Source of the DNA: an uncultured Sphingomonadaceae bacterium
GTDB taxonomy: Bacteria > Pseudomonadota > Alphaproteobacteria > Sphingomonadales > Sphingomonadaceae
Direction of reading: 5' to 3'
DNA: 64,000 nucleotides
Assembly: GCA_947504025.1 (NCBI GenBank)
Contig: CANNFX010000001.1
Coordinates: 1,393,302-1,457,301 of the forward strand
The notes below the pieces were generated by a model, which was not told the origin of the DNA, did no database searches, and saw nothing but the letters and a program-made list of their open reading frames with translations. Position 1 is the stretch's first letter; each line of letters begins with the position of its first letter. The position numbers and the translations under genes are program-made. Positions 42,414-52,013 of the stretch are shown in pieces.

Positions 42414-43054
42414 GCCTCCAACTCGACGTCCCAATACAACCAATCGCGCCATGTTTCGTGTAGGAAATTGGGCGGGAAGCCCTTTCCCCGGTCTTGCAAC
42501 TGCCAATTCGTTGGCCGGATTGGTTTGCACAGCACATTCATATGCGCCTGCTTCGGGGTCCGCCCGCCCTTCTTCATATTGCAGGGGGCACAGGCCGTGA
42601 GGATGTTCTCCCACGTTGTTTTTCCGCCAAGCCGGCGCGGTACGACGTGGTCGAAAGTCAGGCTCTGCGGACTGCCGCAATATTGGCAGGTGAAGCGGTC
42701 GCGCAAGAACAGATTAAAGCGCGTGAAAGCCGGAAACTGGCTTGGCTTCACATATTGCCGCAGTGCAATAACCGATGGGATCGGCATGTCGAGCGATGGC
42801 GAATGCACTGCCCGGTCATAGCTCTCGATCACGTCGACCCGTTCTAAAAAGACTGCCTTGATCGCGGTTTGCCACGGCCACAGGCTGAGCGGGTAATAGG
42901 ACAGGGGGGTGTAATCTGCGTTCAGCACCAGTGCCGGACAGCTTTGCGGGCTGCGTGTTGCATCTTCTTCGGCGCTGCGGAACCTTGCGGCCCGCTCGAT
43001 CAGATCTGCTTTGAACAAGGCGTAGTTTCCTCCGTTCTGCGCGCCAAGGAGCAT
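42410..43054 (-). CDS. HNH endonuclease
   Basis: A 214-residue protein of the widely conserved alphaproteobacterial HNH type. The N-terminal half has V-L-N-A-D-Y-T-P-L-S-Y-Y-P-L-S-L-W-P-W; the nuclease part has C-Q-Y-C-G ... F-D-H-V-V-P-R ... G-G-K-T-T-W-E-N ... C-x-x-C-N-x-x-K, so zinc cysteines and HNH residues are complete. Start is uncertain: ATG 43054 lacks a good ribosome site, while a TTG at 43018 follows GGAGG by 10 nt. Its role is unknown; it is not next to a restriction system. Confidence 0.88.
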   Translation of the reverse strand: MLLGAQNGGNYALFKADLIERAARFRSAEEDATRSPQSCPALVLNADYTPLSYYPLSLWPWQTAIKAVFLERVDVIESYDRAVHSPSLDMPIPSVIALRQYVKPSQFPAFTRFNLFLRDRFTCQYCGSPQSLTFDHVVPRRLGGKTTWENILTACAPCNMKKGGRTPKQAHMNVLCKPIRPTNWQLQDRGKGFPPNFLHETWRDWLYWDVELEA

Positions 43055-43143
43055 GAAGCAGTGTAAAGCGTCAAGACTGTGACAGGGCCGCAATCCACAA
43101 GCATTTGTGCAGAGCCGCAGCTTGGTTGTAGAGACCGCGTCAT

Positions 43144-43986
43144 ATGCCCAACCCGATAACCGTGACCCGCTTCGCTCCCAGTCCGAACGGACCGTTGCAT
43201 CTTGGCCATGCCTATTCAGCCATTGTCGCGCATGATTTGGCACGCGTGGCAAACGGACGATTCCTGCTTCGGATCGAGGATATTGACGGGACTCGTAGTC
43301 GGTCGGATCTTGCAAATGCCTTTCGTGAAGATCTGGAGTGGCTGGGTCTTGAATGGGAGGAGGTTGCGGCGCAATCGCGGCGGCTGCCTAGTTATGAAAC
43401 AGCAGCCAGGACGTTGAAAGCGCGCGGCCTGTTATACCCCTGTTGCTGTACCCGTGCCGAGATTACGGCAACTGCAACCGTTACGGGGCCAGAGGGTCCA
43501 GTCTATCCAGGCACCTGCAAACACCGAAATATTCCGGAGGGTGAACCCGTCCAATGGCGGATCGATATGGAGCGCGCTCTGGCCGAAACCGGCCCATTGG
43601 AGTGGACGGATGCACTTGCGGGCGTTCAGCAATGCGAGGCGATGGCAGCGGGAGATATCGTGCTGGTGCGAAAAGAAGCGCCGGCAAGTTATCATCTGGC
43701 GGCCACGCTTGATGATGCAGCGGATAGCGTCAACTTGGTGACGCGCGGTGCGGACCTGTTCGCCGCCAGCCACATCCACAGAGTTCTCCAAGAGCTGCTC
43801 GGCTTACCAGTGCCCGTTTGGCATCATCATGATCTGTTACTTGATGCGAGCGGGCAGAAGCTTGCTAAGCGAAAGAATTCTCCTTCGCTTGGGGACCGGC
43901 GGATTGGCGGCCAGGACGGGCGAGAGCTGGCTGAACAATTGCGTGCGGAGAACTTCCCGGCTGGCATTTCTCTGGGGTGTCCCTAA
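43144..43986 (+). CDS. gluQ: Glutamyl-Q tRNA(Asp) synthetase
   Basis: A 280-residue paralogue of glutamyl-tRNA synthetase lacking the anticodon domain. H-L-G-H-A-Y-S (HIGH) is near residue 18, the zinc region holds C-C-C-T-R-A and T-C-K-H, and K-L-A-K-R is the KMSKS equivalent. It glutamylates queuosine in tRNA-Asp. queC at 9590 shows the queuosine pathway is present. Confidence 0.94.
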   Translation: MPNPITVTRFAPSPNGPLHLGHAYSAIVAHDLARVANGRFLLRIEDIDGTRSRSDLANAFREDLEWLGLEWEEVAAQSRRLPSYETAARTLKARGLLYPCCCTRAEITATATVTGPEGPVYPGTCKHRNIPEGEPVQWRIDMERALAETGPLEWTDALAGVQQCEAMAAGDIVLVRKEAPASYHLAATLDDAADSVNLVTRGADLFAASHIHRVLQELLGLPVPVWHHHDLLLDASGQKLAKRKNSPSLGDRRIGGQDGRELAEQLRAENFPAGISLGCP

Positions 43987-43995
43987 ATAGATGCC

Positions 43996-44226
43996 ATGAA
44001 CAACATTCTCGTCATCGCCATCGTCCTTCTTGCCATTATGGTCCTGGTTAGTCTCGTCCGCGGGATTATCGCTTTTATGAAAAGCACCAAAATCGATCTT
44101 GAGACTGGTGAAGGGGTGGATGCGACTGAGATGCAGTTGATGCAGAACAAGATGATGTTCAACCGCATCAAATATCAGGCCCTCGCGATTGTCGTTGTCG
44201 GCATTCTGCTGATGCTCAACCGTTAA
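43996..44226 (+). CDS. HIG1-domain twin transmembrane protein
   Basis: A 76-residue protein with helices at about residues 3-25 and 56-74 and an interhelix K-M-M-F-N-R-I-K-Y-Q-A motif typical of HIG1 proteins, which in mitochondria and some alphaproteobacteria bind cytochrome oxidase. It is 17 nt before the adenosyltransferase gene. Confidence 0.88.
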   Translation: MNNILVIAIVLLAIMVLVSLVRGIIAFMKSTKIDLETGEGVDATEMQLMQNKMMFNRIKYQALAIVVVGILLMLNR

Positions 44227-44243
44227 CGGGCGGACCTGGTTGA

Positions 44244-44819
44244 ATGGTCAAACTCAACAAGATTTACACCCGCACCGGTGATGATGGCACTACGGGCCTA
44301 GTCGATGGCTCGCGCTGTTCGAAATACGCTGCCCGCATCGAAGCGATAGGCGCGGTGGATGAGGCCAACAGTGCTGTTGGCTTTGCTGCGGCGTCGATTA
44401 CCGGCATCCATCAAGGTGGGCTGATCCGCGTCCAGAATGATCTTTTCGATCTGGGAGCAGATCTGGCCACTCCGGCTGCGGAAGATGATGACTTCATGCC
44501 ATCAGAAATGGTCCTGCGGGTCGTTCAGTCGCAGGTCGACTGGCTTGAAAGAGCCATGGACGCGTTCAACGAAGATCTTGAACCGCTCGCCAGTTTTGTG
44601 CTGCCCGGCGGGAGCGAAGGAGCAGCGCGGGTCCACATTGCAAGAGCGTCGGTTCGCCGGGCAGAACGTGCAATGGCGGCATTAGCTGAAGAAGAGCCGG
44701 TCAATCCAGTGGGGTATGCCTATATCAACCGGCTCTCCGATTATTTGTTCGTCCTTGCCCGCGTGCTTAATGATAACGGGCGCCGTGACGTGAAATGGAC
44801 ACCAGGCGCAAACAGGTAA
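44244..44819 (+). CDS. Cob(I)alamin adenosyltransferase, PduO type
   Basis: A 191-residue enzyme making adenosylcobalamin. The ATP site T-R-T-G-D-D-G-T-T-G and E-A-I-G-A-V-D-E-A-N-S, plus R-R-A-E-R and N-R-L-S-D-Y-L-F-V-L-A-R, are diagnostic. No cobalamin-dependent enzyme is adjacent. Confidence 0.93.
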   Translation: MVKLNKIYTRTGDDGTTGLVDGSRCSKYAARIEAIGAVDEANSAVGFAAASITGIHQGGLIRVQNDLFDLGADLATPAAEDDDFMPSEMVLRVVQSQVDWLERAMDAFNEDLEPLASFVLPGGSEGAARVHIARASVRRAERAMAALAEEEPVNPVGYAYINRLSDYLFVLARVLNDNGRRDVKWTPGANR

Positions 44820-44884
44820 GCGGCTCTGGCAATCGTAGATGGCAGCAGCTAGAGACCATGCTGCAACTGCGAAGAGGGCATTTC

Positions 44885-45754
44885 ATGAAGAACGTCGGAA
44901 TTATCGGTGCTGGCCAAATGGGCGCGGGTATTGCGCAATGTGTAGCGCAGGCCGGGATGCAGGTGATGCTTGCCGACGTTGATGTTGCGATCGCTGAAAA
45001 ATCCAAAGCAGGCATTGAGAAGGCGCTTGAACGACTTGTTGGTAAGGGCAAGATTGAACCTTCCGATGCAGTGTCGGCTCTAGGTCGGATCACCCCTGTC
45101 GCTGACTATGCTCCGATGGCGGATGCGGAGTTGATCATCGAAGCGGCCACCGAGAAAGAACCGATCAAACAGGCCATTTTTGCCGAGGCTGGGAAAATCC
45201 TTGGCCCAGATGCAATTCTAGCCAGTAACACCAGTTCGATTCCGATTACGCGGATGGCGAACCATTCGCCCGACCCGGCTCGCTTTATTGGCCTGCACTT
45301 TTTCAACCCCGTGCCAATCATGGGACTTATCGAAGTTATTCCGGGTCTTGCGACAGCGCCGGAGACGACTGAGCGGATGCGCGTATTCGCAGGCCTATTG
45401 AACAAGCAGGTTGTTGAAGTTCAGGACGAGCCGGGCTTCGTTGTAAATCGTATTTTACTGCCAATGATCAACGAAGCGGTATTCGTCTTAGGACAGGGCA
45501 CTGCCAGTATCGAAGATATTGATAAGGGGTGCCGGATCGGTCTCAACCATCCGATGGGGCCGCTAGAGCTCGCTGATTTTGTTGGCCTTGATACCTGCCT
45601 CGACATTGTGATGGTGCTTTATAACACCACGGGCGATAGCAAATATCGTCCGGCACCGCTGCTAGTTAAATACGTCGAAGCTGGCTGGCTTGGCCGCAAG
45701 GCTGGCCGCGGTTTCTACGATTATTCAGGTGATGCGCCGATCCCGACGCGGTAA
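44885..45754 (+). CDS. 3-hydroxybutyryl-CoA dehydrogenase
   Basis: A 289-residue NAD-binding 3-hydroxyacyl-CoA dehydrogenase. G-A-G-Q-M-G at residues 8-13, E-A-A-T-E, S-N-T-S-S-I-P-I-T, and the catalytic His in G-L-H-F-F-N-P-V-P. Small single-domain type used in butyrate or polyhydroxybutyrate metabolism. GAGGG precedes the ATG at 44885; the longer frame overlaps the upstream gene. Confidence 0.93.
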   Translation: MKNVGIIGAGQMGAGIAQCVAQAGMQVMLADVDVAIAEKSKAGIEKALERLVGKGKIEPSDAVSALGRITPVADYAPMADAELIIEAATEKEPIKQAIFAEAGKILGPDAILASNTSSIPITRMANHSPDPARFIGLHFFNPVPIMGLIEVIPGLATAPETTERMRVFAGLLNKQVVEVQDEPGFVVNRILLPMINEAVFVLGQGTASIEDIDKGCRIGLNHPMGPLELADFVGLDTCLDIVMVLYNTTGDSKYRPAPLLVKYVEAGWLGRKAGRGFYDYSGDAPIPTR

Positions 45755-45759
45755 AGTCT

Positions 45760-45779
45760 GATCCTGCCTTAGCAGGATC
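45760..45779. terminator. Hairpin between converging genes
   Basis: GATCCTGC/GCAGGATC with loop CTTA, 5 nt after the dehydrogenase stop and touching the stop of the opposite gene. No T-run on either side, so it is a possible bidirectional terminator only. Confidence 0.45.
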
Positions 45780-46209
45780 AACTGTTGTCGAGATCTTCGA
45801 CCCGGTCACCGGCGCCTTCAGGAATGTCATTTGGCACTTCGGGGGCAGGGCGTTGTCCGGCATCATCGATGTCGGAGTAATCTGACCGGTCACGGCTTGG
45901 GGCGGATGCCTCTGGGGAAGGTGAAGGTTCACCTCCACCAATTCCCCAACCACCATCGTCTTCCCCGGCAGTTGGCGCATCTGCTTTGCGTTCAGGCTCG
46001 CCTTCTTCGACATCGGAATTGTCTAATCCCCAAGCACCTGCGCTGGTCGTGCGCTTTGGCGCTTTCTTTGCAGGGACGGCTTCTTCGGTTGCTGCGGCAA
46101 CCAATTCGGCTTCGTCGTCATTGCCAGTCACAAGCGTTGCTACGCCAGCTACAGTGACAAGAACGCCCAGTGCGAGGGCAATGCGGATTGAGTTTGGTGT
46201 ATCGCTCAT
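45778..46209 (-). CDS. Membrane-anchored acidic low-complexity protein
   Basis: A 143-residue protein with one N-terminal transmembrane helix (about 9-28) and an acidic tail rich in Asp, Glu, Gly, Pro and Ser, including two W-G-L/I-G-like motifs (G-A-W-G-L-D, G-G-W-G-I-G). No family is recognised. It is 24 nt upstream of nothing on its strand but follows mutS only in the opposite sense of coordinates: mutS is transcribed towards it, 24 nt away. Confidence 0.7.
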   Translation of the reverse strand: MSDTPNSIRIALALGVLVTVAGVATLVTGNDDEAELVAAATEEAVPAKKAPKRTTSAGAWGLDNSDVEEGEPERKADAPTAGEDDGGWGIGGGEPSPSPEASAPSRDRSDYSDIDDAGQRPAPEVPNDIPEGAGDRVEDLDNS

Positions 46210-46233
46210 TCGGCAAGAAATAGCCGAACAGGG

Positions 46234-48840
46234 TTAAGGATCTGTTTTCGACGCTTCTTGCTTTAATTCGTACAGCAATTCCAATGCTTCACGTGGCGCG
46301 AGGGCATCAATATCGAGTTCTTGCAATCGTTCGCGTAGGGCATCGCTATCATCATTTTCCGCCCCGATCGCAGCAGCGAACAGCGGCAAATCGCCGAGTC
46401 CCGCTGCCAAACCACCAGTTTCAGCACGGCCCTGTTCAAGCCGGTTTAAAACCGATTGAGCCCTGTTCACAACCTGTGATGGAACGCCTGCGAGTTTGGC
46501 CACTGCAAGACCGTAGCTGCGATCAGCTGGCCCTTCCGAAAGTTCGTGCAGGAGCACCAGATCACCTTTCCATTCCCGCGCACGGACATGGTGTAGCGAC
46601 AGGGCATCACAGCTTTCGGCAAGCCGAGAAAGTTCGTGGTAATGCGTCGCAAAGAGACAGCGGCAACGGTTTGTTTCATGCACTGCTTCGACCACCGCCC
46701 AGGCCAGCGCAAGGCCGTCATAGGTGGATGTCCCCCGCCCAACCTCGTCTAGAATAACGAAGCTGCGTTCAGTGGCTTGCGAGAGAATTGCGGCGGTTTC
46801 GACCATTTCGACCATGAAGGTCGAGCGGCCTCTCGCTAAATTGTCCGACGCGCCGACGCGGCTAAAAAGCCGGTCCACCAAACCAATTTTTGCAGTGTTT
46901 GCAGGGACATACCCACCGGCCTGTGCCAGTAAGACGATGAGGGCATTTTGGCGGAGGAAGGTTGATTTACCGCCCATGTTTGGACCGCCTATGAGCCACA
47001 AACGGTCATTGGTGGAGAGTTTGCAATCATTGGCAACAAAGCGCTCGCCGCTGCTGGCCAAGGCGGCTTCTACCACTGGGTGGCGGCCGCCATCGATTTC
47101 GAGGCAGCGATCATCGACAACCTCCGGGGCGCACCAATTGCCTTCCGCCGCGCGCTCAGCTTGGCCAGCGGAGACATCGATCCGGGCCAGAACATCGGCC
47201 GTGCGGGCAACGGCTTCTCGGTCACTTACTACCTTGCTGGTCAGTTCCTCAAAATGTGCTTCTTCAGACACCAGTGCATGGCCGCCAGCTTCCGCGATCC
47301 GGGCTGCTTCTTCGTGCAAAGTTATCGAGTTGAACCGTACTGCGCCTGCCATCGTTTGACGGTGTGTGAAGCCGCTATCGGGTGCCATCAGCGCATCAGC
47401 ATGTTTGGCGGGCACCTCAATGAAATAGCCGAGTACGCCATTATGTTTGATCTTCAGTGCGGTGATACCGGTTTCGTCACGGTATCGTGTCTCCATCGCA
47501 GCAATCGCCCGGCGGGCATTGCCGGAAACTTCGCGCAACTCATCGAGTGAGGCGTCATAACCTTCGGCAATAAAGCCGCCCTTTGCACGTTCTGTTGGCG
47601 GCGCCGGCACCAATGCGCGTGAAAGCAAGTCGGTTAATGCGCCATGTCCGCCCATCGCCGGGAGCAATTCCGCTAGCAACGAAGGCACATCCGGTTTGTT
47701 TTGGAGGAAGTCGCGAATGCGGCGGGCTTCGTTCAAGCCGTCGCGGACCTGCCCTAAATCGCGGGGGCTTCCGCGCCCCGCAACCACGCGGCCCAGCGCA
47801 CGTCCAATGTCAGGTAGAGCCCTCAACACCTCGCGCAAATCAGCACGCATGAGCGGATCGGTATGGAGCCATCGCACCAGTGCCAGTCGTTCACCAATTG
47901 CGCCAGCGTCGGTTAGTGGTGCGGATAGATCGTCAGATAACTGCCTGGCACCTGCGCCGGTAACACAACGGTCAACCGCAGCGACCAGACTACCGGCACG
48001 GCCGCCTGTCTGCGCGTTTAGAATTTCGAGGCTCGCCCGGGTCGCCTCGTCCATCTTCATATGCGCCGCCCCATTGCGCGCAACGGGAGGGAGCAGGAAC
48101 GGCAATGTCCCGCGACCAGCATGGTCGAGATAGGCGATCAATCCGCCAGCCGCTGCTAACATCGGGCGCGTAAACGCACCAAACCCGTCTAGCGTCTGGA
48201 CGCCGTGCAACTTCTTCAGGCGTATTTCACCATTGTCACTGCCGAAGTTGTTTGCAGGCCGCTCAATTGCATCTTCGGGAGCCTCGCCCCAGCCTTCAGG
48301 TGCGACAACTTCGCTTGCTCCCAGTCTCGCCAGCGCAGCCCCAAGTGCATCTGATGCACATTCTTCCAGTTCAACGCGACCGGTCGAGATATCGCATGCC
48401 GCGATCCCAACAGTGCCTCGGACGTCACAAATCGCCGCCAACATATTGGCGCGGCGCGGTTCTAGCAGCGCCTCTTCGGTTAGTGTTCCAGCTGTCACGA
48501 ACCGCACAATGTCGCGCGCGACCAATGCCTTATATCCGCCACGCTTCTTGGCTTCTTCCGGCGTTTCGACCTGTTCGGCGATTGCTACTCGGCAGCCAGC
48601 CTTGATCAGCCGGGCAAGGTAACCTTCCGCCGCGTGCACCGGCACGCCGCACATCGGCACTGGATCGCCGCTATCCTTGCCGCGTGCGGTGAGTGCAATG
48701 TCGAGGATGCCGGCGGCCACTTTGGCATCGTCGAAGAACAATTCGAAGAAATCGCCCATCCGGTAGAACAGCAGGCAATCGCCTGCCTCACGTTTAAGTT
48801 CGTGATACTGTTCCATCATCGGTGTGGTTTTGCCCGCCAT
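46234..48840 (-). CDS. mutS: DNA mismatch repair protein MutS
   Basis: An 868-residue mismatch recognition ATPase. The F-x-E mismatch wedge is in M-G-D-F-F-E-L-F near the N-terminus, Walker A is G-G-P-N-M-G-G-K-S-T, Walker B I-L-D-E-V-G-R-G-T-S-T, and the signature F-A-T-H-Y-H-E-L is present. Full length. It is transcribed before the small acidic membrane protein, which may be cotranscribed. mutL is not nearby. Confidence 0.97.
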   Translation of the reverse strand: MAGKTTPMMEQYHELKREAGDCLLFYRMGDFFELFFDDAKVAAGILDIALTARGKDSGDPVPMCGVPVHAAEGYLARLIKAGCRVAIAEQVETPEEAKKRGGYKALVARDIVRFVTAGTLTEEALLEPRRANMLAAICDVRGTVGIAACDISTGRVELEECASDALGAALARLGASEVVAPEGWGEAPEDAIERPANNFGSDNGEIRLKKLHGVQTLDGFGAFTRPMLAAAGGLIAYLDHAGRGTLPFLLPPVARNGAAHMKMDEATRASLEILNAQTGGRAGSLVAAVDRCVTGAGARQLSDDLSAPLTDAGAIGERLALVRWLHTDPLMRADLREVLRALPDIGRALGRVVAGRGSPRDLGQVRDGLNEARRIRDFLQNKPDVPSLLAELLPAMGGHGALTDLLSRALVPAPPTERAKGGFIAEGYDASLDELREVSGNARRAIAAMETRYRDETGITALKIKHNGVLGYFIEVPAKHADALMAPDSGFTHRQTMAGAVRFNSITLHEEAARIAEAGGHALVSEEAHFEELTSKVVSDREAVARTADVLARIDVSAGQAERAAEGNWCAPEVVDDRCLEIDGGRHPVVEAALASSGERFVANDCKLSTNDRLWLIGGPNMGGKSTFLRQNALIVLLAQAGGYVPANTAKIGLVDRLFSRVGASDNLARGRSTFMVEMVETAAILSQATERSFVILDEVGRGTSTYDGLALAWAVVEAVHETNRCRCLFATHYHELSRLAESCDALSLHHVRAREWKGDLVLLHELSEGPADRSYGLAVAKLAGVPSQVVNRAQSVLNRLEQGRAETGGLAAGLGDLPLFAAAIGAENDDSDALRERLQELDIDALAPREALELLYELKQEASKTDP

Positions 48841-48963
48841 AGACGCGGGCGTTAGCGGCCATTGCGCTGATTCGGCCAGTACCCATTAGCCCTCTAGGGT
48901 GCGCTTTCCCCTATCGCCGTAACGTCTGGGTCTGTATGGGCGGCTCGAACGAAAGGATTGTGC

Positions 48964-51231
48964 GTGGCTGACGATAAAGATCTGAGTTTTACCGAGCGCG
49001 AAGCGCTGTTCTATCACAGTACAATCCGGCCCGGGAAAATCGAGGTCATCGCGTCGAAACCGATGGCGACCCAGCGCGATCTTAGTCTTGCCTATTCCCC
49101 TGGCGTTGCTGCCCCTGTGCAAGCGATCGCCGATGATCCCGCCACCGCGGCGATCTATACCAGCCGGTCCAATTTGGTCGCGGTGATCTCCAACGGCACA
49201 GCGATCCTCGGTATGGGCAACCTCGGTGCGCTTGCATCAAAGCCTGTGATGGAGGGCAAGGCAGTTCTCTTCAAACGTTTTGCAGATGTTGATTCGATCG
49301 ATATCGAGCTCGACACTGAAGACCCCGAAAAATTTATCGAAGCCGTGGCATTGATGGAGCCAAGCTTCGGCGGCATCAATCTTGAAGATATTGCGGCACC
49401 TGAATGCTTCATAATCGAGCAGGCATTGCGCGAGCGGATGAAAATTCCAGTGATGCATGATGACCAGCACGGAACCGCGATCATTGCGGCTGCTGGCTTG
49501 CTCAATGCGTGCCATCTGACAGGCCGTGATCTCAAAGACGTGAAAATGGTCGTGAACGGTGCAGGCGCTTCGGCGATTGCCTGTACCGAGCTGATCAAGG
49601 CGCTGGGCGTGCCGCATGACAATGTGATCATGTGTGACCGTAGCGGCCCGATCTACCGCGGCCGCGAGGGCAAGATTGACCAGTGGAAGAGCGCCCATGC
49701 CGTCGATACCGACACCCGCAGCCTTGAAGAAGCTCTGACAGGGGCTGACATTTTCCTCGGTCTTTCCGCGGCTGGTGCACTGAAGGCCAGCGATGTTGTT
49801 AAAATGGCCGATCAGCCGATTATCTTTGCAATGGCCAACCCGACACCGGAAATCATGCCGGATGAAGCCAAGGCCGTCCGACCCGACGCGATTATTGCCA
49901 CCGGCCGGTCTGATTTTCCCAATCAGGTCAATAATGTACTCGGTTTCCCCTTCATTTTTCGCGGTGCGTTGGATGTGCGGGCGACTACCATCAACGAAGA
50001 AATGAAAGTTGCTGCAGCTCGCGCCATCGCTGAATTGGCGCGGGAAACAGTACCTGAAGAAGTTGCCGCTGCTTACGGCAAAAATCAGCAATTCGGGCGT
50101 GAATATATTATCCCTGCGCCCTTCGATCCGCGCCTTATGGAGCGAGTTTCTTCAGCTGTGGCCAAGGCAGCGATGGATAGCGGTGTAGCGCAAAGTCCGA
50201 TCGAAGATTTCGCGGCATATGCCCACTCGTTGAAGGCGCGGCTCAATCCGACAACGTCGGTCCTGACGCAGGTTTACGAAGACGCCAAGAAGAACCCTAA
50301 GCGGGTTGTGTTTGCAGAAGCAGAAGAAGATGTGGTGCTGCGCGCCGCAGTCCAGTTCCGCGATTTCGGTTACGGTACGCCCGTGCTTGTTGGCCGCACT
50401 CATAAGGTGAAGGAAAAACTGACCGCGTTGGCGGTGGATGATCCAGATAGCTTCGAGATCCAAAACTCTGCTGATTCTGATCACGTACCTGCGATGGTCG
50501 ATTACCTCTATAAACGTTTGCAACGCAAAGGCTTTACCGAGCGTGATGTGCGCCGGACAGTAAATCAGGAACGGAATGTCTTTGCTGCGTTGCTGGTCGC
50601 ATTGGGTCACGGGGATGCAATGATTTCGGGCCTGACCCGGCCTTTTGCGCAGACCGCAAAAGAAGTCGGATTGGTACTTGATCACAAGCCAGGTGCGGTC
50701 CCGTTCGGTATTCACCTGATGATTGGTAAGAATTATACTGTCTTCCTAGCCGATACGACGATTAACGAACGCCCCAATGCAGAAGAGCTGGCACATATCG
50801 CCAAGGAAACTGCGGCGGTTGCACAGCGGCTCGGCCACCAGCCGCGTGTAGCATTTCTCAGCTATTCAACCTTCGGCAATCCGTCGGGCAAGTGGCTCGA
50901 TAATATTCGTGATGCTGTCCACATCCTGGATGCGGATGAAAGCGTCAGCTTCGAATATGAAGGCGAAATGGCACCAGACGCCGCACTCAATCCTGCGGTC
51001 ATGGAACGCTATCCCTTCAGCCGCCTGTCCGCGCCCGCCAATGTATTGGTGATGCCGGGGCTGCAATCAGCAAACCTGTCGGCAAAGCTACTGCGCGAGC
51101 TGGCTGGGAATGCCGTGATCGGACCGATGCTGATAGGTATGGAGAAGCCGGTACAGATCGCTCCTATGACTGCGATTGCACCGGATGTTCTGACGTTGGC
51201 GGTTTTGGCTGCGGCTGGGGTGGTTCGATAG
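48964..51231 (+). CDS. maeB: NADP-dependent malic enzyme with phosphotransacetylase-like domain
   Basis: A 755-residue fusion. The malic domain (1 to about 430) has Y-S-P-G-V-A-A-P-V, D-D-Q-H-G-T-A and V-N-G-A-G-A-S-A-I-A. The C-terminal part (about 430-755) is a phosphotransacetylase-like regulatory domain, which in MaeB proteins binds acetyl-CoA. It converts malate to pyruvate and CO2 with NADPH. The GTG at 48964 follows AAAGGA by 6 nt and is preferred over TTG at 48958. Confidence 0.95.
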   Translation: MADDKDLSFTEREALFYHSTIRPGKIEVIASKPMATQRDLSLAYSPGVAAPVQAIADDPATAAIYTSRSNLVAVISNGTAILGMGNLGALASKPVMEGKAVLFKRFADVDSIDIELDTEDPEKFIEAVALMEPSFGGINLEDIAAPECFIIEQALRERMKIPVMHDDQHGTAIIAAAGLLNACHLTGRDLKDVKMVVNGAGASAIACTELIKALGVPHDNVIMCDRSGPIYRGREGKIDQWKSAHAVDTDTRSLEEALTGADIFLGLSAAGALKASDVVKMADQPIIFAMANPTPEIMPDEAKAVRPDAIIATGRSDFPNQVNNVLGFPFIFRGALDVRATTINEEMKVAAARAIAELARETVPEEVAAAYGKNQQFGREYIIPAPFDPRLMERVSSAVAKAAMDSGVAQSPIEDFAAYAHSLKARLNPTTSVLTQVYEDAKKNPKRVVFAEAEEDVVLRAAVQFRDFGYGTPVLVGRTHKVKEKLTALAVDDPDSFEIQNSADSDHVPAMVDYLYKRLQRKGFTERDVRRTVNQERNVFAALLVALGHGDAMISGLTRPFAQTAKEVGLVLDHKPGAVPFGIHLMIGKNYTVFLADTTINERPNAEELAHIAKETAAVAQRLGHQPRVAFLSYSTFGNPSGKWLDNIRDAVHILDADESVSFEYEGEMAPDAALNPAVMERYPFSRLSAPANVLVMPGLQSANLSAKLLRELAGNAVIGPMLIGMEKPVQIAPMTAIAPDVLTLAVLAAAGVVR

Positions 51232-51271
51232 TTTGCACCAGGGTTGTTTTCCGGTTGCTGGCGGCGAATCA

Positions 51272-51976
51272 CTATTTCCGCCGCTGGTATCTGAAGTACC
51301 AGACTTCGTGATTGAACACCGTTCGCGCTTTCTTTTCGTAGCGGGTCTCGCACCAGCCCCCCGGGCGGTTTTGCCAGCTCTTTGGACCTTCGGTCAGCCA
51401 TTCGAACTGGTGGGTGTGGCGGCGCATCACCATTAGAGCATGGCGGAGATAGATGTCGTGATCGGTGCCGAAGCGGAATTCACCGCCCGGCCTGAGCTTT
51501 GCTGCGATCATATCGAGCGGGCCGTCGTTCATCATGCGGCGCTTGGCATGACGCGCTTTGGGCCAAGGATCGGGGTGAAGCAGGTAGATAAAACTGCAAG
51601 CGCCGTCGGGAATGCGCGCCAGCACTTCCAGCGCGTCGCCCAGATGCAGCCTTACGTTAGTCAGACCGCCATCGCGGACGTGGCCTAGCGCACCAACCAT
51701 CCCGTTTACGAAAGGCTCAGCCCCAATGAAGGCGTGGTCGGGCAATAGGTCGGCCCGGTAAGCAAGGTGTTCACCTGCACCGATCCCGATTTCGAAATGC
51801 AGCGGATTGTCCTGCCCGAAGAGAAGTTCGGCAGTCACCGGTCCTTCATTAGGCACGGCGATCTGCGGCAGGAGCTGATCAATCAGCTCCTGCTGGCCTT
51901 GCCGTAAAGTACGGCCCTGCGTGCGGCCATAGAGGCGATTGAGAGTGGTTGGGTCACCAGATTTGTTAGCGGACAT
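51272..51976 (-). CDS. trmB: tRNA (guanine-N7-)-methyltransferase
   Basis: A 234-residue SAM enzyme making m7G46 in tRNA. Motifs: F-E-I-G-I-G-A-G-E-H, F-I-G-A-E-P-F-V-N-G, and L-H-P-D-P-W-P-K-A-R-H-A-K-R-R-M, the last diagnostic. Terminal F-E-W-L-T-E-G and T-R-Y-E-K-K-A are also typical. It converges on maeB. Confidence 0.95.
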   Translation of the reverse strand: MSANKSGDPTTLNRLYGRTQGRTLRQGQQELIDQLLPQIAVPNEGPVTAELLFGQDNPLHFEIGIGAGEHLAYRADLLPDHAFIGAEPFVNGMVGALGHVRDGGLTNVRLHLGDALEVLARIPDGACSFIYLLHPDPWPKARHAKRRMMNDGPLDMIAAKLRPGGEFRFGTDHDIYLRHALMVMRRHTHQFEWLTEGPKSWQNRPGGWCETRYEKKARTVFNHEVWYFRYQRRK

Positions 51977-52013
51977 GGGGGGCGCTTATAGCTTCATCCC
52001 TCATCCCTCAAAT

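Noticed and set aside
49237..50091. 284-residue minus-strand frame inside maeB
   Set aside because: Shadow of the malic domain; no ribosome site and no recognisable domain.
51991..52009. CATCCCTCATCCCTC short tandem repeat
   Set aside because: Only two copies, next to a terminator stem of similar sequence; chance duplication is likely.
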